Shown piece after piece: positions 16,367-25,797 of a stretch of 64,000 bases of DNA (its first letter is position 1; each line of letters begins with the position of its first letter). The translations under genes were made by a program, and so were the position numbers. The stretch is from Bradyrhizobium manausense (GTDB lineage: Bacteria; Pseudomonadota; Alphaproteobacteria; Rhizobiales; Xanthobacteraceae). Where the stretch lies: assembly GCF_018131105.1 (NCBI RefSeq), contig NZ_JAFCJI010000005.1:146799-210798 (forward strand), given 5' to 3'. The notes under the pieces are model-generated. The model worked only from the letters and a program-made list of their open reading frames with translations, ran no database searches and was not told the DNA's origin.

Positions 16367-17698
16367 GTGGAGCACTCGGCCAACACCGCACCGAAAAACC
16401 TCGTCATCTGCTGTGACGGCACCGGCAACGAGATCTCGGAGAACATCTCCAACGTCCTGAAGCTCTATCGCTGCCTGCGCAAGACCGACAGGACGCAGCC
16501 GCGGCAGATGGTGTTCTACGATCCCGGGGTCGGCACGGTGACGGAGCCGTCGACCTGGAACAGGTGGAAGTCCAACATCAAGCTGGTGCTGGGGCTCGCC
16601 ACCGGCTACGGGCTCGATGACAACGTGCTCTCGGCCTATTGCTTCCTGGTCGAGCATTATGCGCCGGGCGACAAGATCTATCTGTTCGGTTTTTCGCGCG
16701 GCGCCTACACGGTGCGCGTGCTGGCGGGGCTGATCCACAAGGTCGGGCTGATCTCGCCGGAGCAGGCGAACCTCGCCGGCTCGGGCCTGATCGCCTACAA
16801 GCAATATTCCGGGACCGGGCACGGCAACGCGATCTCCGACCTGGATTTCGATGTCGACGAGCAGGGGCCGCTGCCGAAGGACGCATTCGACCTCGCCGCG
16901 CAGTTCGCGCGCATCACCTCCACGCGCTGGCCGACCATCCACTTCATCGGCGTGTGGGACACGGTGGCGAGCGTGATCGTGCCGCGCGCCGACCGCCTGT
17001 TCTGGCCGAGCCTGGAGGAGCTTGCCTTCACGCTGCGCAATCCCAGCGTCAACATCTTCCGCCAGGCGATGGCGATCGACGAGCGGCGCTGCATGTTCCG
17101 CCTGAAGGCGTATGAGGAGCCGCAGGAGTACTGGAGCAACCGCTACGTGCCCGACGAGAAGAAAGTGCCGCAGGACATCCTGCAGGTGTGGTTCGCCGGC
17201 GTGCACAGCGACGTCGGCGGCGGCTATCCGGAAGCGGAGAGCGGCGAGTCCAAATATCCGCTGATCTGGATCATCGACGAGGCAACAAAGGCCGGGCTGA
17301 ACTTCAACCCGCGCACCGTGAACCAGCTCGCCTGGGGCATCCAGCGCAAGGCCTCGCCGTTCCAGTACGTCCCACCCGCCTACACCGGCACGGCGGGCCA
17401 GCTGCACGATTCGATGAGCGCGGCCTGGCGCGTGCTGGAATATCTGCCGAAGAGCGCGACGTACAAGGAATGGCCGGAGCGGAAGGTGGTTGCGGGATTC
17501 TACATTCCGGATTGCGAGCCGCGCGTCATCCCCGAGGGCGCGCATGTGCATGAGAGCGTGCTGAAGCGCATGGCGGTGGAGCCGGACTATCGGCCGGTGA
17601 ACATGCCGAAGGACTTCGTGACCGTGCCGATGCCGGTACCGCCGGGGGTGGACCTGGCGGCGGGCGGGGATCGGGATGGGGTGATGGAGGGGGTGTGA
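16367..17698 (+). CDS. DUF2235 (Tle1-like) alpha/beta hydrolase
   Basis: 443 residues. The N-terminus KNLVICCDGTGNE and the nucleophile elbow LFGFSRGAYTVRVLAG (GxSxG) define DUF2235, the family that includes type VI phospholipase effectors (Tle1) and many orphan cytosolic hydrolases. Further conserved parts are GVWDTVASV and VWFAGVHSDVGGGY (acid and His). No signal peptide and no VgrG or immunity gene nearby, so an orphan enzyme is more likely than an effector. The GTG start at 16367 follows GGAGGGG at 16354-16360. A TATACT box lies at 16328-16333, in the spacer next to the cassette. Confidence 0.83.
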   Translation: MEHSANTAPKNLVICCDGTGNEISENISNVLKLYRCLRKTDRTQPRQMVFYDPGVGTVTEPSTWNRWKSNIKLVLGLATGYGLDDNVLSAYCFLVEHYAPGDKIYLFGFSRGAYTVRVLAGLIHKVGLISPEQANLAGSGLIAYKQYSGTGHGNAISDLDFDVDEQGPLPKDAFDLAAQFARITSTRWPTIHFIGVWDTVASVIVPRADRLFWPSLEELAFTLRNPSVNIFRQAMAIDERRCMFRLKAYEEPQEYWSNRYVPDEKKVPQDILQVWFAGVHSDVGGGYPEAESGESKYPLIWIIDEATKAGLNFNPRTVNQLAWGIQRKASPFQYVPPAYTGTAGQLHDSMSAAWRVLEYLPKSATYKEWPERKVVAGFYIPDCEPRVIPEGAHVHESVLKRMAVEPDYRPVNMPKDFVTVPMPVPPGVDLAAGGDRDGVMEGV

Positions 17699-17733
17699 GG
17701 GCGGCGGGCGTGAATGCCGCAGTCTCTCCGCGC

Positions 17734-17817
17734 GTCATTGCGAGCGCAGCGAAGCAATCCAGACTTTTTCCGTGGAGGCAGTCTGGATTGCTTCGTCGCT
17801 TCGCTCCTCGCAATGAC
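17734..17817. repeat. Large near-perfect palindrome (Bradyrhizobium-type intergenic repeat)
   Basis: The arms begin GTCATTGCGAGCGCAGCGAA and end with the complementary CTCGCAATGAC, about 38 bases each, with a short centre at about 17765-17780. This sequence type is dispersed in Bradyrhizobium genomes. It may form a strong hairpin after the DUF2235 gene. Confidence 0.8.
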
Positions 17818-17853
17818 GGAGTGTGAGGAGGCAGGCTTGCGCGACACCACCAG

Positions 17854-18002
17854 CGTCGTCCTGGCGAAAGCCAGGACCCATACCGCGTGATGTGCCGATT
17901 GTGGGCGGTACTAATCCCGAACAGCCAATCTTCGCCAAACTCCGCCCTGGGGTAATGGGTCTTGGCTCCCGTGCGCAATTGCGCACTAGGCCAGGACGAC
18001 GG
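17854..18002. repeat. Dispersed ~150-bp structured repeat, copy 1
   Basis: Imperfect inverted repeat with outer arms CGTCGTCCTGGC and GCCAGGACGACG. It contains GGACCCATACCGCG in the left half and TTCGCCAAACTCCGCC with ATGGGTCTTGG in the right half. The same modules recur in four other intergenic sites in this window. Confidence 0.75.
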
Positions 18003-18180
18003 TGAGGCGAGAGCGTAGCAACACATCACCACCCGCCCCCACCCCACTACCTTCGCTTTCTCCAATCGCCGCTACTTTTCATTAAAATTCTCCGGCCCGC
18101 CTTAGCCTGTTCGCATCACCTGCTCCGCCATCATTGGAACCCTGCCACCGCGTTGTCCGCGGTATTGGAGGAGAGTGCCA

Positions 18181-18426
18181 ATGCATCCGCGTCGACATGC
18201 CCGGGTGAAGCCGTCAGGCCTGGTGTCCCGCCAGGCCAAGATCATCACCGACCCGCGCGCGCCTGTCATCGTCTGCACGCTGATCGACTATTCGCCCGGC
18301 GGGGCCTGTGTCGATCTCGGCGGGCAGGTGAAGATCCCCGATCGCTTCGAACTGCTGCACGTGAACACCAAGAAGCGCTGCCGCGTGGCGTGGAAGCGCG
18401 GGACGAAGGTGGGCGTGGTGTTTTGA
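18181..18426 (+). CDS. PilZ domain protein
   Basis: 81 residues, essentially one PilZ domain, the cyclic di-GMP receptor fold. The RRHAR motif near the N-terminus (RxxxR) and DYSPGGA (D/NxSxxG) give the cyclic di-GMP binding residues. ATG at 18181 is chosen over GTG 18175 because GGAGGAG at 18167-18173 fits ATG. Single-domain PilZ proteins of this size are abundant in Bradyrhizobium. It stands alone between repeats, so its output is unknown. Confidence 0.88.
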   Translation: MHPRRHARVKPSGLVSRQAKIITDPRAPVIVCTLIDYSPGGACVDLGGQVKIPDRFELLHVNTKKRCRVAWKRGTKVGVVF

Positions 18427-18569
18427 TCGAACCGAACGCGAGCTGCTTTTTCGAAAGCATCAATGTGAGCCTGATAACTTAGCCAAGCACACCACTCGGC
18501 TCCCTCCCCCCTTGCAGGGGAAGGAACGCATCGCATTTGCGGTGCGATCGTCGTTTACAACTACCGCCC

Positions 18570-18977
18570 CTACGCCCGCATCCTGGCCTTCGCGCCCGCG
18601 ACGATCTGCATGGCGACGCCGGCGATCCAGGCGAGCAGCACCAGCCAGGTCAGCGCGTCGTGCGGCTCGAGGCGGAGCACGATGACGGCGACGGATGCAA
18701 GGGCGGCGAGCGTGGCGCAGAGGGTGCCGGCGGAGCTCAGGAACTCGGCGGCGTCGATCTCGCTGTGCGCGTCGTCGAAGGGGAGCTGCGGCGTGTCGAT
18801 GCCGAGGTAGAAGCCGACGACGCCGAGCAGCATCATCAGCAGCAGGAAGCCCTGCGTCGTGAGCGAGGGGATCGCCGATCCGACATAGGCGCCGACGAAC
18901 AGCCCGCACGCGGCGCCTGCCATCGCGAGGCCCACGCGCTCCAGCAGGTGGGCTGTCTTGCGAACACGAAACCGCAT
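18570..18977 (-). CDS. Small multi-pass membrane protein, unknown function
   Basis: 135 residues with four hydrophobic segments at about 15-35, 42-60, 79-100 and 107-127, separated by a short acidic loop (PFDDAHSEIDAAEF). No family is recognised. A clear coding pattern and lack of overlap with a better gene support it. The 140 bases downstream and 325 bases upstream hold no other gene. Confidence 0.6.
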   Translation of the reverse strand: MRFRVRKTAHLLERVGLAMAGAACGLFVGAYVGSAIPSLTTQGFLLLMMLLGVVGFYLGIDTPQLPFDDAHSEIDAAEFLSSAGTLCATLAALASVAVIVLRLEPHDALTWLVLLAWIAGVAMQIVAGAKARMRA

Positions 18978-19110
18978 GGCGGACCTCCGTGATGCCTCGG
19001 ATAGGTCAGAGGTTAGGCCAGATTTGCCACCGGTGGAAGGTGAGTGGTTTTACGGATGCGTGAGGTGGGCGGGCGGCGAGGGAGACGATGGCCTCGCCAC
19101 ATTTTCCGCC

Positions 19111-19250
19111 GTCGTCCCGGCGAAGGCCGGGACCCATACCGCGTGATTCATCGAGGGAGCACGGTGCGTGTTGCTATCGCGCAGAGCAACTGAAGGTCTT
19201 CGCCAAACCACTTCCTGTGGTTATGGGTCCCGGCCTTCGCCGGGACGACA
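19111..19250. repeat. Dispersed ~150-bp structured repeat, copy 2
   Basis: Outer arms GTCGTCCCGGCGAAGGCCGG and, at the right end, CCGGCCTTCGCCGGGACGAC. Internal modules are GGGACCCATACCGCG and CTTCGCCAAACCACTTCC followed by TGTGGTTATGGGTCC. It occupies most of the spacer between the membrane protein gene and the OYE gene. Confidence 0.8.
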
Positions 19251-19302
19251 ATACGATTGCGGCGCGGTCATCGCGCCACACGTGCGACAGAATGCGCCTG
19301 GG

Positions 19303-20415
19303 CTACCGCGCCCCGAACGTGGTCTTGCCGAACAGCGCCTTTTGCGTGGACGGCTGCGAGCGCCAGAATTGCGGGGGGGCTTCGACTTCGCCGCCGAGTT
19401 CGGCGGCGGCGTGCCAGCCCCAGCGCGGGTCGTAGAGCATGCCGCGGGCGAGCGCGACCATGTCGGCCTTGCCGGAGGCGACGATCTCCTCGGCCTGCCT
19501 GCCTTCGGTGATCAGGCCCACCGCGATAACAGGCAAGCCGGTCTCGCGCTTGATGCTGTCCGCGAACTGCACCTGATAGCCGGGGCCGAGCGCGATCTTC
19601 TGCAGCGGCGAGACGCCGCCGGAGGAGGCATCGATCCAGTCGACGCCGCGCGCCTTCAAGGCTCTCGCGAATTCGATGGTCTGCGCGAGGTCCCAGCCGC
19701 CCTCGACCCAATCGGTCGACGACACCCGCATGCCGACGGGCTTGTCATGCGGGAACACGGCGCGCACCGCGTCGAAGATCTCGAGCGGGAAGCGCATGCG
19801 ATTTTCGAGCGAGCCGCCATATTCGTCGGTGCGCCTGTTCGAGATCGGCGACAGGAATTGATGCATGAGATAACCATGCGCGCCGTGCAGCTCGATCGCG
19901 TCGATGCCGATGCGCTCCGCGCGCTTCGCGCTGTCGACAAAAGCCTCGCGGATGCGCTTCAGGCCGGCGGCATCGAGCGCGAGGGGGGCGGCCTCGCCCT
20001 CCTTGTGCGGAATGGCCGACGGCGCCACCGTCTGCCAGCCGCCTTCGCCGATCGGAATGAGCTGGCCGCCGTCCCAGGGCCGCGCGCTGGAGGCCTTGCG
20101 ACCGGCATGGGCGAGCTGCATCGCAATCGCGGTGCTCGAATGCTTGCGGGCCGAGCTCAGGATCTGCTTCAGCGCGGCCTCGGCGGCGTCGCTGTAGAGC
20201 CCGAGGCAGCCCGGCGTGATGCGGCCGATCGCCTCGACATGGGTCGCTTCGATGCAGAACATCGCCGCGCCCGACAGCGCCAGATTGTTGATGTGTGTGA
20301 AATGCCAATCGGTGGGAACACCGTCTTCGGCCGAATACTGGCACATCGGCGACACCACCAGACGGTTCTTCAGCGTCAGGCCGCGCAGCTTGATCGGGGA
20401 AAACAGGGCGCTCAT
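19303..20415 (-). CDS. NADH:flavin oxidoreductase, Old Yellow Enzyme (YqjM type)
   Basis: 370 residues from ATG 20415. An FMN TIM-barrel ene-reductase: MSALFSPIKLRGLTLKNRLV at the N-terminus, MCQYSAEDG (the Cys of the thermophilic-like/YqjM subclass), HAGRK, the catalytic pair in ELHGAHGYLMHQFLSP and YGGSLENRMRF. It should reduce activated alkenes with NADPH. The open frame extends upstream to 20517, but that part is not conserved-looking. Single gene between two structured repeats. Confidence 0.92.
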   Translation of the reverse strand: MSALFSPIKLRGLTLKNRLVVSPMCQYSAEDGVPTDWHFTHINNLALSGAAMFCIEATHVEAIGRITPGCLGLYSDAAEAALKQILSSARKHSSTAIAMQLAHAGRKASSARPWDGGQLIPIGEGGWQTVAPSAIPHKEGEAAPLALDAAGLKRIREAFVDSAKRAERIGIDAIELHGAHGYLMHQFLSPISNRRTDEYGGSLENRMRFPLEIFDAVRAVFPHDKPVGMRVSSTDWVEGGWDLAQTIEFARALKARGVDWIDASSGGVSPLQKIALGPGYQVQFADSIKRETGLPVIAVGLITEGRQAEEIVASGKADMVALARGMLYDPRWGWHAAAELGGEVEAPPQFWRSQPSTQKALFGKTTFGAR

Positions 20416-20557
20416 GCGGGGATCCGGGAATGGAGGAATGGAAGCGATTGCATGAAGTTTAGTGTCCCGACGGCGAATTGCCAGCCGCACGGGGAGCATG
20501 GCGGCGCGCGGGGTCATGCATTGTGGTCGTCATGTGATGGGGGCCAGACCCACAGCC

Positions 20558-20710
20558 GTCGTCCCGGCCTGGTGCGCAATTGCGCACGGGAGCCGGGACC
20601 CATACCCCCAGGGAGGAGTTGTTGCGCAAAACCGGTCACCCCGAGTCCTCGCCAAACCACTCCCTGTGGTCATGGATCCCGGATCTGCGCTTCGCTTGTC
20701 CGGGACGACA
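20558..20710. repeat. Dispersed ~150-bp structured repeat, copy 3
   Basis: Left arm GTCGTCCCGGCCTGGTGCGC, right end GTCCGGGACGACA. Internal modules GGGACCCATACCCC and CTCGCCAAACCACTCCC then TGTGGTCATGGATCCCGG. It lies between the OYE gene and the phytase-like esterase gene. Confidence 0.75.
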
Positions 20711-20734
20711 GCGGAGATTGCCGCGACAGCCGGG

Positions 20735-21796
20735 CTACTCCATCAGCGTGAACTGCAACAGCAGCGTCCGCTGGAGCAGCGAGAAATTATCGTCCGACAC
20801 CATGGTCAGCACGGTCTCGCCCTCCGTCGTGACATGGGCGTCGATGCCTTCCATGTTGTCGACCTCATGGCCGAGATCGGCATCGAACAGCACCGGGCCG
20901 TCGACCACTGCGCCCGGCGCGATCGCCTTCAGGGGCAGCGAGCGGATGCGGATGTTGATGCCGGTGAACCATGAGAATTTTCGCTCGAGGATGAGCAATT
21001 CGCCCGAGGCCAGCAGCACGGCATCGCTGATGAACTGCTTGTCGGTGCGCTTGATGCTGAACTGGCCCGGCGAGGGCCCGCCGATCAGGAAGCCGACCAG
21101 GTTGCCGTCGGCATCGATGCCGCCTTCCGACATCGCGATCAGCGTGCCGGCAAGCGGCTGGCCTTTCGGCACGAACACCAGCGCCTCCAGCCCCTTGTTG
21201 TAGGGCAGCTTGCGCAGCGCGGACGGCGTCGGCAGCACCTCGCCGTGGGCGCGCGTGCCGCCCCTGGCAAAGTCGAAACGCATGATCTGGTTGACGCGTT
21301 CGAGCCCGACATAGACGAGCGAACCATCGCGCGCGAGCGACTCGGTATCGTACCAGAGCCGCTTTTCGGTGATCGGCCGTCCCTCGGCATTGAGCATCGG
21401 CGCGGCCTCGACGTCGTCGAGCCCGGCCATTTTGCCACCGGCATAGCGGATGCCGCCTGTGAACCAGGTGCCCTGATCCGACAGCGCCAGGAAGCGCTCG
21501 CCCTTGCCGTCGAGGAAGCGAAAGCCGGAGAGGCCGCCGAAGCCGCGATGCGGCGAGGTCAGCACCAGCCCGCTGCGATATTGCAAGGAGCCGAAGCGCA
21601 CGCGCGCGCGATCGCGCGGCTCGAAGGACGGGATCTGCCGCGCATTGACGTCGATGCTGACCGGCGCGGTGACGGCGTGCTCGGGCTGCGCCGGTCTGGG
21701 CGCAGGTTCGGCCAGCGCGAGCCGAGGCAGAGCGAGAGTGGAAAATCCCGCCGCCACGTGGCCAAGAAAGCTGCGGCGGGATCGAAGGTTGCTCAC
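20735..21796 (-). CDS. Tat-exported esterase-like activity of phytase family protein
   Basis: 353 residues. An N-terminal twin-arginine signal (SRRSFLGHVAAGFSTLALP) is followed by a beta-propeller-like domain of the phytase esterase-like family (PF13449 type), with GGLSGFRFLDGKGERFLALSDQGTWF and NNMEGIDAHVT-like late motifs. Predicted periplasmic; the substrate is unknown. The ATG overlaps the stop of cobT by 4 bases, so it is the last gene of a cobS-cobT-linked unit, although a role in cobalamin synthesis is not evident. Confidence 0.82.
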   Translation of the reverse strand: MSNLRSRRSFLGHVAAGFSTLALPRLALAEPAPRPAQPEHAVTAPVSIDVNARQIPSFEPRDRARVRFGSLQYRSGLVLTSPHRGFGGLSGFRFLDGKGERFLALSDQGTWFTGGIRYAGGKMAGLDDVEAAPMLNAEGRPITEKRLWYDTESLARDGSLVYVGLERVNQIMRFDFARGGTRAHGEVLPTPSALRKLPYNKGLEALVFVPKGQPLAGTLIAMSEGGIDADGNLVGFLIGGPSPGQFSIKRTDKQFISDAVLLASGELLILERKFSWFTGINIRIRSLPLKAIAPGAVVDGPVLFDADLGHEVDNMEGIDAHVTTEGETVLTMVSDDNFSLLQRTLLLQFTLME

Positions 21797-23694
21797 GAAT
21801 GCAATTTGCGCCGCGGGCGATTGGCCGGTTGCGTGGGCGCCGTGTTGGTCTCGCTGAAGAGTTCGGCGAGCTTTTCGGTGATGGCGCCGCCGAGTTCTTC
21901 GGCGTCCACGATCGTCACCGCGCGGCGATAATAGCGCGTCACGTCATGACCGATGCCGATCGCGATCAGCTCGACGGGCGAGCGGGTCTCGATCTCCTCG
22001 ATGATGTGGCGCAGATGCCGCTCGAGGTAGTTGCCGGGATTGACCGACAGCGTGGAATCGTCGACCGGCGCACCATCCGAGATCATCATCAGGATCTTGC
22101 GCTGCTCGGGGCGGCCGAGCAGGCGCTTGTGCGCCCAGTCGAGCGCCTCGCCGTCGATGTTCTCTTTCAGCAGACCCTCGCGCATCATCAGGCCGAGGTT
22201 CTTCCGCGCACGGCGCCAGGGGGCGTCGGCGGATTTGTAGATGATGTGGCGGAGATCGTTGAGGCGGCCGGGATTGGCCGGCTTGCCGGCGGCCAGCCAC
22301 GCCTCGCGCGACTGCCCGCCCTTCCAGGCGCGCGTGGTGAAGCCCAGAATCTCGACCTTGACGCCGCAACGCTCCAGCGTGCGCGCGAGAATGTCGGCGC
22401 AGGTGGCGGCGACCGTGATCGGGCGTCCGCGCATCGAGCCGGAATTGTCGAGCAGCAGCGTGACGACGGTGTCGCGGAACGTGGCCTCCTTCTCGTGCAT
22501 GAAGGACAGGGGGTGATAGGGATCGGTGACCACGCGCGACAGGCGCGCGGGATCGAGGATACCCTCCTCGAGATCGAACTCCCAGGCGCGGTTCTGCTGC
22601 GCCATCAGGCGACGCTGAAGGCGGTTGGCGAGGCGGGCGACGATGCCCTGCAGATGCGCGAGCTGCTTGTCGAGATAGGCGCGCAGGCGCTCCAGCTCGT
22701 CATGGTCGCAGAGATCCTCGGCGGCGATGACCTCGTCGAATTTCGGCGCGAAGGCGTGATATTCCGGCCCGCGCGGCTCGTTCTTGCCGTGCGAGTTCGG
22801 ACGCGTCGCCTCGCCCGGCGTCTCGTCGTCGCCGAGCTCACCGTCGTCGAAGGTGTCGGAGGTCGAGGCCTGCGCGCTTTCCATCGCGCTGTCGCTCATC
22901 TCTTCCGAGGAGGCCTGCGCCTGGTCGGCGCTCATCTCCTGCGCGGCGTCGGAATCGGGCGAGCCCTCGGCGCCGGACTGATCGTTGTCGCCGTCCTGGT
23001 TCTCGTCGTTGTCCTCGTCATCCTCGCTGTCGGCGCTGCGCTCGTCGCCAAGTTCGAGCGCGGTCAGGAGGTCATGCACGGCGTCGCTGAACTTGGTCTG
23101 GTCCTCGACCACGCCGTCGAGCCGGTCGAGCCGCTTCCCGATCTTGTCTTCGAGGATCGGCCGCCAGAGATCGACCATCTTCTTCGCGGCGGCGGGCGGT
23201 GCCATGCCGGTGAGGCGCTCGCGCACCAGCATCGCCAATGCGTCGGCGAGCGGCGCATCGGCGCGATCGGTGATCTCGTCGAACTTGCCGCGATGGAAAT
23301 GATCATCGAGCATCGCGGTGAGGTTTTTCGCAACGCCCGCCATGCGGCGCGCACCGATCGCCTCGACACGGGCCTGCTCGACCGCCTCGAACACGCCGCG
23401 CGCCTGCGGATTGCCGGGCATCAGCTTGCGATGCAGTTTGGCGTCGTGACAGGCGATCTTGAGCGCGATCGAATCGGCGTGGCCGCGCACGATCGCAGCA
23501 TCACGCCTGGTCATTTTTCGCGCGGGCTCGGGCAAACGGGCCTTGCCGGGCGCGAGGCCCGGGCGCTCGGCCGCGAAGGAGACGTCGAGCTCCGGCGTCT
23601 TCGCGATCGCCTTCAGGCAGGACGCCACCGAGCGCTTGAACGGCTCGGTCGGGGCTTCCTTGCTGTTGCGGAATTTGGAGTTGGAGGTGGTCAT
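21793..23694 (-). CDS. cobT: Aerobic cobaltochelatase subunit CobT
   Basis: 633-residue CobT, partner of CobS and CobN in inserting cobalt into hydrogenobyrinic acid a,c-diamide. The N-terminal helical part is followed by a very acidic Asp/Glu/Ser-rich region at about 215-295, then a C-terminal von Willebrand A domain with the MIDAS motif LLLDNSGSMRG and later SDGAP. Length and layout are normal for the family. It lies downstream of cobS, separated by a copy of the structured repeat. Confidence 0.95.
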   Translation of the reverse strand: MTTSNSKFRNSKEAPTEPFKRSVASCLKAIAKTPELDVSFAAERPGLAPGKARLPEPARKMTRRDAAIVRGHADSIALKIACHDAKLHRKLMPGNPQARGVFEAVEQARVEAIGARRMAGVAKNLTAMLDDHFHRGKFDEITDRADAPLADALAMLVRERLTGMAPPAAAKKMVDLWRPILEDKIGKRLDRLDGVVEDQTKFSDAVHDLLTALELGDERSADSEDDEDNDENQDGDNDQSGAEGSPDSDAAQEMSADQAQASSEEMSDSAMESAQASTSDTFDDGELGDDETPGEATRPNSHGKNEPRGPEYHAFAPKFDEVIAAEDLCDHDELERLRAYLDKQLAHLQGIVARLANRLQRRLMAQQNRAWEFDLEEGILDPARLSRVVTDPYHPLSFMHEKEATFRDTVVTLLLDNSGSMRGRPITVAATCADILARTLERCGVKVEILGFTTRAWKGGQSREAWLAAGKPANPGRLNDLRHIIYKSADAPWRRARKNLGLMMREGLLKENIDGEALDWAHKRLLGRPEQRKILMMISDGAPVDDSTLSVNPGNYLERHLRHIIEEIETRSPVELIAIGIGHDVTRYYRRAVTIVDAEELGGAITEKLAELFSETNTAPTQPANRPRRKLHS

Positions 23695-23705
23695 CTCGCC
23701 CTATC

Positions 23706-23824
23706 CGTCGCCCCGGCGGAGGCCGGGGCCCATAACCACCGGCCGTCGTTGGATCAGAAAAACGATCGGCGTCGCTTCATCGAGACATCACGCGGTATGG
23801 GTCCCGGCGTTCGCCGGGACGACA
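23706..23824. repeat. Dispersed structured repeat, copy 4 (shorter, rearranged)
   Basis: Starts CGTCGCCCCGGCGGAGGCCG and ends CGGCGTTCGCCGGGACGACA, with GGGCCCATAACCACCGG on the left and CACGCGGTATGGGTCC on the right. It lacks the CGCCAAAC module of the other copies and sits inside the cobS-cobT transcription unit. Confidence 0.7.
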
Positions 23825-23836
23825 CACCACGAGAGA

Positions 23837-24835
23837 TCAGGACAGCGCCACGTTGACTGCCGATTCCGGCAGCTCCGCGTTGAAGCAGCGCTGGTAGAAC
23901 TCGGCGACCAGGGGACGCTCGAGCTCGTCGCACTTGTTGAGGAAGGTGACGCGGAAGGCGAAGCCGATATCGCCGAAGATGTCGGCGTTCTCGGCCCAGG
24001 TGATCACCGTGCGCGGGCTCATCACCGTCGACAGATCGCCATTGGCGAAGGCGTTACGGGTGAGATCGGCGAGGCGCACCATCTTGTTGACGATGTCGCG
24101 GCCTTCCTGGGTGCGGTAGTGCTTGGCCTTGGCCAGCACGATCTCCACTTCCTCGTCGTGGCTGAGGTAGTTGAGCGTCGTGACGATCGACCAGCGGTCC
24201 ATCTGGCCCTGGTTGATCTGCTGGGTGCCGTGATAGAGGCCCGACGTGTCGCCGAGGCCGACCGTGTTGGCGGTCGAGAACATGCGGAACGCCGGATGCG
24301 GCTTGATCACCTTGTTCTGGTCGAGCAGCGTCAGGCGTCCCGAGACCTCCAGCACGCGCTGAATCACGAACATCACGTCCGGGCGGCCGGCGTCGTATTC
24401 GTCGAACACCAGCGCGACATTGTTCTGGAGCGCCCAGGGCAGGATGCCGTCACGAAACTCGGTGACCTGCTTGCCGTCGCGGACCACGATGGAGTCCTTG
24501 CCGACGAGGTCGATGCGGCTGATGTGGCTGTCGAGGTTGACGCGCACGCAGGGCCAGTTCAGGCGGGCGGCGACCTGCTCGATATGGGTGGATTTACCGG
24601 TGCCGTGATAGCCGGTGACCATCACGCGGCGGTTGCGGGCGAAGCCGGCGAGAATGGCAAGCGTGGTGGCGCGGTCGAAACGGTAGTCGGAATCGACTTC
24701 AGGGACGTGAGGATCGACTTCGGAATAGGCCGGCACTTCGAGATCGCTGTCGATCCCGAACACCTGGCGCACCGACACCTTCATGTCGGGCAAACCGGAA
24801 ACTTCCTCAACTTTGGACATGGCGGCGGTCGTCAT
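23837..24835 (-). CDS. cobS: Aerobic cobaltochelatase subunit CobS
   Basis: 332-residue AAA+ ATPase of the MoxR/CobS clade that energises the CobNST cobalt chelatase. Walker A is GYHGTGKST, Walker B ALVFDEYDAG, sensor 1 FRMFSTANTVG. ATG at 24835 follows GGAGG and the N-terminus reads MTTAAMSKVEEV. A longer frame to 24952 is open but the ribosome binding site favours 24835. cobT is downstream; cobN is not in the window and no cobalamin riboswitch-like element is apparent upstream. Confidence 0.94.
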   Translation of the reverse strand: MTTAAMSKVEEVSGLPDMKVSVRQVFGIDSDLEVPAYSEVDPHVPEVDSDYRFDRATTLAILAGFARNRRVMVTGYHGTGKSTHIEQVAARLNWPCVRVNLDSHISRIDLVGKDSIVVRDGKQVTEFRDGILPWALQNNVALVFDEYDAGRPDVMFVIQRVLEVSGRLTLLDQNKVIKPHPAFRMFSTANTVGLGDTSGLYHGTQQINQGQMDRWSIVTTLNYLSHDEEVEIVLAKAKHYRTQEGRDIVNKMVRLADLTRNAFANGDLSTVMSPRTVITWAENADIFGDIGFAFRVTFLNKCDELERPLVAEFYQRCFNAELPESAVNVALS

Positions 24836-25132
24836 CAATCCTCCGAGGCCCCGGGCGGTCCCGAGACCAGTTATTTGCACGTTGGCTGCGGCTGGGTGCG
24901 GTCGCGAACCTATCAGAGACAACGTGCCGGCAGAAGCCCGCGCCCCAATCAAAGTTCCGTTGTCTTTTCATTTAGATAGGCAAGGAACGCGATTTTGGGA
25001 AGGCTGCCCTGCAAATCTCGCCCAAATTTCGCGCCGATGAGGTGGCGTGCCCACGCGAGTGGCACCTTCAACGCTCCACCCTACTTATGTAAGGGTCTGA
25101 ACCCGAAAGCCCCAGCCCGCTACAGAAACCTC

Positions 25133-25792
25133 GTGACGTCCTTTCTCGATCCCCTGATCTCCTTCGTTTCAGTCCATGCGTGGCTGGCCTACCTGACCCT
25201 GTTCCTGGCGGCGCTTCTCGAAGCGGTTCCGGTGGTGGGGTCGGTCATCCCCGGTTCGACCATCATCCTGGCGCTGAGCGCATTGGTTCCCGGCGGCGAC
25301 CTGAAGCTGCAATGGGTGCTGCTGGCGGCCGTCATCGGGGCCGTGCTCGGCGACGGCTCGGCCTACTGGCTCGGGCACCTGCAGCAGCGCAAAATCCTCA
25401 ACACCTGGCCGCTGACCAGATATCCGCGCGTGATCGAGGAGAGCGAGACCTTCTTCAACCGCTTCGGCACCTGGGCCGTGTTCTTCGCCCGCTTCGTGCC
25501 GCCGATCCGCGCGTTCGTGCCTGTGACCGCCGGTGCGCTCGATATGCCGCCGGCGAAATTCTACGCGGTCAATATCCCCGCGATCCTGGTCTGGGCGCCG
25601 GCCCATGTGCTGCCGGGCGTGCTGGCGGTCTCGGCCTTCCACGAATATTTCGGCGTGGCGCACCACGGGCATCCGGGCAAGCATCTCTGGATCTTGACGG
25701 TGGTCGGGGTGGCGATCATCGCCGGCCTGGGCGTCTTGTATTATCGCCGGCGGCAGAACGGCGTTGTCGCAGCGGCCAAGCCGCAGGCCTGA
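25133..25792 (+). CDS. DedA-family inner-membrane protein
   Basis: 219 residues of the DedA/SNARE-associated family, implicated in lipid carrier recycling and membrane homeostasis. The motif ALLEAVPVVGSVIPGSTI holds the membrane-embedded acidic residue, and FARFVPPIRAFVPVTAGALDMP the conserved Arg-rich amphipathic helix. GTG at 25133 is chosen because it begins directly before the first helix (TSFLDPLISF); the upstream frame is not conserved-looking. Convergent with the HTH-citrate synthase gene, only five bases apart. Confidence 0.9.
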   Translation: MTSFLDPLISFVSVHAWLAYLTLFLAALLEAVPVVGSVIPGSTIILALSALVPGGDLKLQWVLLAAVIGAVLGDGSAYWLGHLQQRKILNTWPLTRYPRVIEESETFFNRFGTWAVFFARFVPPIRAFVPVTAGALDMPPAKFYAVNIPAILVWAPAHVLPGVLAVSAFHEYFGVAHHGHPGKHLWILTVVGVAIIAGLGVLYYRRRQNGVVAAAKPQA

Positions 25793-25797
25793 TTGGC

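Noticed and set aside
16328..17551. 407-codon open frame opposite the DUF2235 gene
   Set aside because: Shadow frame; the DUF2235 motifs on the plus strand are clear.
16367..17698. DUF2235 protein as part of the HAM1-SIR2 cassette
   Set aside because: It has core-like GC content, opposite orientation and its own promoter and ribosome binding site, so it is probably a neighbour only.
17734..18002. CRISPR-like repeats
   Set aside because: These are inverted repeats of a dispersed intergenic type without direct repeats and regular spacers.
21799..23856. 685-codon open frame opposite cobT
   Set aside because: A GC-skew shadow of the well-supported cobT gene.
24836..25132. Cobalamin riboswitch upstream of cobS
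   Set aside because: No B12-box-like sequence or matching stem arrangement was found by eye.
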